From Methylococcaceae bacterium (GTDB taxonomy: Bacteria; Pseudomonadota; Gammaproteobacteria; Methylococcales; Methylococcaceae): a stretch of DNA of 10,051 nucleotides. A program made the position numbers and the translations under genes. The stretch lies in assembly GCA_028678445.1 (NCBI GenBank), contig JAJRDJ010000211.1, positions 1-10,051 on the forward strand, in the 5' to 3' direction. Below, piece after piece: positions 8,001 through 10,051 of the stretch. Position 1 is the stretch's first letter. Each line of letters opens with the position of its first letter. A model generated the notes under the pieces. The model did not search any database. It saw nothing but the letters and a program-made list of their open reading frames with translations, and was not told the DNA's origin.

Positions 8001-8009
8001 TGGCCTGAT
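7994..8009 (+). repeat. Tandem 8-bp duplication across the lptG stop codon
   Basis: GGCCTGAT occurs twice head to tail (7994-8001 and 8002-8009), with a further partial GGC after it. The first copy contains the lptG TGA stop (7998-8000). It looks like a simple slippage duplication in the 3' end of the gene. It does not create a second in-frame stop, and no function is suggested. Confidence 0.6.
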
Positions 8010-8032
8010 GGCGGCACCAGCCTGGCGCTGGC

Positions 8033-8057
8033 GTACGCGGCTGAATGCCGCGACTAC
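8033..8057 (-). repeat. REP-like palindrome with GTAG head
   Basis: Perfect 6-bp arms CGCGGC (8036-8041) and GCCGCG (8047-8052) enclose a 5-base loop, TGAAT. Read on the minus strand the element begins GTAGT, followed by the GC-rich stem, and the GTA/TAC bases at the two ends can pair as well with a small bulge. An outer pair GGCGT (8030-8034) and ACGCC (8063-8067) can extend or compete with it. A GTAG tetranucleotide followed by an imperfect GC-rich hairpin is the known shape of repetitive extragenic palindromes mobilised by RAYT transposases (established knowledge). Only one copy is seen here, so its repeat status is inference. It lies in the lptG 3' flank, where REPs commonly sit. Confidence 0.4.
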
Positions 8058-8117
8058 GAGTTAACGCCAAGGAATGGGGGGAAGGCCAACCCGAACCCGA
8101 AAATGAGAATTCCTGAA

Positions 8118-8143
8118 AGCCCGCCCCGCGGCGGATGGCTTTT
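8118..8143 (+). terminator. Probable intrinsic terminator after lptFG
   Basis: Arms AGCC-CGCC (8118-8125) and GGCG-GGCT (8130-8133 and 8137-8140) pair around a CCGC loop, with a 3-base GAT bulge, and run straight into TTTT (8140-8143). The short T run and the bulge make it moderate. It is placed correctly, before the promoter of the next gene, to end lptFG transcription. Confidence 0.45.
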
Positions 8144-8151
8144 GCTATGAT
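8143..8151 (+). promoter_or_regulatory. Extended -10 promoter for the redoxin gene
   Basis: TGCTATGAT matches the extended -10 pattern TGnTATAAT with one mismatch in the hexamer (TATGAT, 8146-8151). No good -35 is found 16-18 bases upstream, which extended -10 promoters can do without. Transcription would start near 8158, giving a leader of about 28 bases before ATG 8186. It directly follows the T run of the proposed lptFG terminator. Confidence 0.5.
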
Positions 8152-8185
8152 TTCGTTCCAGTCCCCCTCGGCTTTCTAATCAGCG

Positions 8186-8743
8186 ATGGTGCTTCTGAAA
8201 ACTCCCGTCTGCGACTTTGGCGCCCCGGCGCCTGAATTCTCATTGCCCGGCATTGACGGCAACATCTGGACGCTGGACCAATGCCGGGGTCCCAACGGGC
8301 TGCTGGTCATGTTTATTTGCAACCACTGCCCTTACGTCAAAGCCATACGGGACCGGCTGGTTCGGGACACCCGGGAGCTTCGCGAGCACGGCATCCACAG
8401 CGTGGCCATCATGTCGAACGATCCGGTCGAGTACCCGGAAGATTCGTTCGAGAACATGCAGCGGGTCGCCGCTCGGCAGGGCTATGACTTCCCGTATCTG
8501 CTCGACGCGACCCAGACCGTCGCCAAAGCCTATGGCGCAATCTGCACCCCGGATTTTTTCGGCTACAACGCCCAACTCGAACTGCAGTATCGCGGACGGC
8601 TCGATGCCAGCGGCCATGACCCGGCCCCGCCCGGCAGCCGCCGGGAGCTGTTCGAGGCCATGCGACAGGTGGCCGCAACAGGCCAAGGCCCCGCCGAGCA
8701 AATCCCCAGCATGGGTTGCTCCATAAAATGGCGTCACGACTGA
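8186..8743 (+). CDS. Thioredoxin-fold redoxin-like protein (AhpC/TSA superfamily, CNHC motif)
   Basis: A 185-residue cytoplasmic protein with no signal peptide or membrane segment. It has the peroxiredoxin-like start FGAPAPEFSLPGIDG (11-25), then LLVMFICNHCPYVKAIRD (39-56) with a CxxC pair C45/C48 at the end of the first core strand, VAIMSND (73-79), FPYLLD (102-107), CTPDFFGY (120-127) with the conserved Thr-Pro before the third strand, and a C-terminal PSMGCSIKW (174-182) with C178. This pattern fits the PRX_like1 type of thioredoxin-family proteins, common in bacteria but with no firmly assigned substrate; a thiol-disulfide or peroxide-reducing role is inferred from the fold. There is no strong Shine-Dalgarno before ATG 8186, but the N terminus fits the family. 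It has its own promoter and is followed 45 bp later by pgk, which also has its own, so the two need not share a transcript. Confidence 0.88.
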   Translation: MVLLKTPVCDFGAPAPEFSLPGIDGNIWTLDQCRGPNGLLVMFICNHCPYVKAIRDRLVRDTRELREHGIHSVAIMSNDPVEYPEDSFENMQRVAARQGYDFPYLLDATQTVAKAYGAICTPDFFGYNAQLELQYRGRLDASGHDPAPPGSRRELFEAMRQVAATGQGPAEQIPSMGCSIKWRHD

Positions 8744-8756
8744 TTTTCTATATTTC

Positions 8757-8762
8757 TATAAT
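8757..8762 (+). promoter_or_regulatory. -10 element of the pgk promoter
   Basis: A perfect TATAAT sits in a strikingly AT-rich patch (8742-8769) inside an otherwise GC-rich region, overlapping the 3' end of the redoxin gene just upstream. The best -35 match is GTCACG (8733-8738), three of six bases with an 18-base spacer, so it is weak. Transcription would begin near 8769, about 20 bases before the pgk ATG, leaving just room for the CAGGAA ribosome binding site (8777-8782). A second hexamer, TATATT (8749-8754), overlaps the patch. Confidence 0.6.
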
Positions 8763-8788
8763 CGTTAATCACACCCCAGGAACCCACC

Positions 8789-9964
8789 ATGAGCTTCAAG
8801 CGACTGACCGAACTCGATCTGGCCGGCAAGCGTGTGCTGATCCGCGAAGACCTGAACGTACCCGTCAAGGAAGGCAAGGTCACCAGCGACACCCGCATCC
8901 GCGCCAGCCTGCCCACTATCCAGCACTGCCTGGAGGCCGGGGCGCAAGTGATGCTGATGTCACACCTGGGTCGTCCCAGCGAGGGCGAATATGCCGAGGA
9001 ATTCTCTCTGCAACCCGTGGCCAACCGCCTGAGTGAACTACTCGGCCGGCCGGTGAAATTGGCCAAGGACTGGCTGAATGGCGTCGAAGCCGGCCCGGGC
9101 GAGGTGGTGCTGTGCGAGAACGTCCGCTTCAACATCGGTGAAAAGAAGGATAACGAGACTCTTGCCAAACAGATGGCGGCACTTTGTGACGTCTATGTGA
9201 TGGACGCTTTCGGTTCCGCGCACAGGGCCCATGCCTCCACTCATGGGGTCGGCCGTTTCGCCCCGGTCGCCTGTGCCGGCCTCCTGCTGGCCGCCGAGCT
9301 GGACGCCCTCGGCAAGGCGCTAAAGAGCCCGGACCGGCCATTGCTGGCCATCGTCGGCGGGTCCAAGGTTTCGGGCAAACTGGAAGTGCTGGAATCCCTC
9401 TCCAATCTTTGTGACCAGCTCATTGTCGGCGGCGGCATTGCGAACACCTTCATCGCGGCGGCGGGCTTTCCGGTCGGTAAATCCCTCTATGAAGCCGATC
9501 TGATTCCCGAAGCGCAGCGCCTGATCGCGCAAGCCAAAGCCCGCGGTGGCGAGATTCCGGTGCCGACCGATGTCGTCACCGCCAAGGAATTCTCCGAAAC
9601 CGCCGTCGCTACCATCAAACAGGTCAGTGAAGTCGCCGAGGATGACCTGATTCTCGATATCGGGCCGGACACCGCCACCCGTTATGCCGACATCATCAAG
9701 GCCGCCGGCACCATTGTCTGGAACGGCCCGGTGGGGGTATTCGAGATCGAGCAATTCAGCCACGGCACCCAGACCGTAGCCAAAGCCGTGGCCGATAGCG
9801 CGGGTTTTTCCATTGCCGGCGGCGGGGATACCCTCGCCGCCATCCAGAAATACGGCATCGAGGACCAGGTGTCCTATTCCTCCACCGGCGGCGGTGCCTT
9901 TCTGGAATTCCTGGAAGGCAAGAAACTGCCGGCGGTCGCCATGCTGGAAACCAGGGCATCCTAA
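8789..9964 (+). CDS. pgk: Phosphoglycerate kinase
   Basis: It interconverts 1,3-bisphosphoglycerate plus ADP and 3-phosphoglycerate plus ATP, in cytosolic glycolysis, gluconeogenesis or a Calvin cycle. The 391 residues are full length. The N-terminal 3-PGA domain shows REDLNVPV (19-26), SDTRIRASLPTI (33-44) and HLGRP (59-63); the nucleotide domain shows GGSKVSGKLEVL (190-201), GGGIANTF (214-221), WNGPVGVFE (311-319), GGGDT (344-348) and the C-terminal STGGGAFLEFLEGKKLP (365-381). CAGGAA six bases upstream is a good Shine-Dalgarno and confirms ATG 8789. It has its own promoter and a probable terminator behind it. In many relatives pgk sits between gap and pyk; here the gene upstream is a redoxin, and what follows lies outside the window. 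Confidence 0.98.
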   Translation: MSFKRLTELDLAGKRVLIREDLNVPVKEGKVTSDTRIRASLPTIQHCLEAGAQVMLMSHLGRPSEGEYAEEFSLQPVANRLSELLGRPVKLAKDWLNGVEAGPGEVVLCENVRFNIGEKKDNETLAKQMAALCDVYVMDAFGSAHRAHASTHGVGRFAPVACAGLLLAAELDALGKALKSPDRPLLAIVGGSKVSGKLEVLESLSNLCDQLIVGGGIANTFIAAAGFPVGKSLYEADLIPEAQRLIAQAKARGGEIPVPTDVVTAKEFSETAVATIKQVSEVAEDDLILDIGPDTATRYADIIKAAGTIVWNGPVGVFEIEQFSHGTQTVAKAVADSAGFSIAGGGDTLAAIQKYGIEDQVSYSSTGGGAFLEFLEGKKLPAVAMLETRAS

Positions 9965-9990
9965 GCGTTTCTGATACGCCGAAGACCATG

Positions 9991-10024
9991 CCGGCTGGCT
10001 GTAACGACAGCCTCCCGGTGTTTT
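9991..10024 (+). terminator. Probable intrinsic terminator after pgk
   Basis: GGCTGT (9997-10002) and ACAGCC (10007-10012) form a perfect 6-bp stem with an AACG tetraloop. CCGG (9991-9994) and CCGG (10015-10018) extend it past a 2x2 mismatch. TG and then TTTT (10021-10024) follow. The T run is short, so strength is uncertain. It lies 27 bases after the pgk stop. Nothing further is recognised between it and the window end. Confidence 0.5.
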
Positions 10025-10051
10025 GCGCCTCTGGGCCACACCGACGGACTA

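Noticed and set aside
8016..8030. Hairpin CCAGC/GCTGG just after lptG as a terminator
   Set aside because: The 5-bp stem is not followed by a T run; the structure at 8118-8143 is a better candidate.
9320..10039. 239-codon open frame on the minus strand opposite pgk
   Set aside because: Composition is glycine/alanine-rich as expected for the complement of pgk; no domain recognised and the terminator region falls within it.
1..10051. Search for mobile elements, CRISPR arrays, tRNA/rRNA genes, toxin-antitoxin or defence genes
   Set aside because: All sizeable stretches are accounted for by conserved housekeeping genes; no spaced direct repeats, transposase motifs or tRNA-like cloverleaf were seen by eye.

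Overview
The window is a GC-rich, densely coding stretch of a gammaproteobacterial chromosome. Two things support this: the conserved divergent layout pepA-holC-valS / lptF-lptG, and protein motifs that match the Escherichia coli homologues residue for residue over long stretches. The species cannot be named from the sequence. It makes lipopolysaccharide (LptFG) and probably type IV pili (PilB).

Left arm (1-5561, minus strand, read right to left): pepA (aminopeptidase A) overlaps holC (DNA polymerase III chi subunit) by four bases. valS (valyl-tRNA synthetase) follows after a short gap that holds an inverted repeat. After another 58 bp the first 223 codons of pilB (type IV pilus extension ATPase) run off the left edge. 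All four could be co-transcribed from the pepA side; no intrinsic terminator is visible between them.

Centre (5562-5787): a divergent promoter region of about 226 bp. Right of it, lptF and lptG overlap by four bases on the plus strand and encode the two membrane subunits of the LptB2FG lipopolysaccharide extractor. The spacer after lptG (8001-8185) holds an 8-bp tandem duplication, a REP-like palindrome, a probable intrinsic terminator and an extended -10 promoter for the next gene.

Right arm (8186-10051, plus strand): a thioredoxin-fold redoxin-like protein with a CNHC motif, then pgk (phosphoglycerate kinase) with its own TATAAT promoter and a good ribosome binding site, then a probable terminator at 9991-10024.

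The genes are core housekeeping functions: peptide turnover, replication, translation, envelope biogenesis and glycolysis. I see no mobile element, CRISPR array, RNA gene, toxin-antitoxin pair or defence cluster, and no gap above 300 bp without a gene. I found no evidence of a previously undescribed system. The points worth a second look are small: the REP-like element, loss of the E. coli-type lysine cluster in LptG, degenerate c-di-GMP motifs in PilB, pilB sitting behind valS, and the holC-valS inverted repeat.
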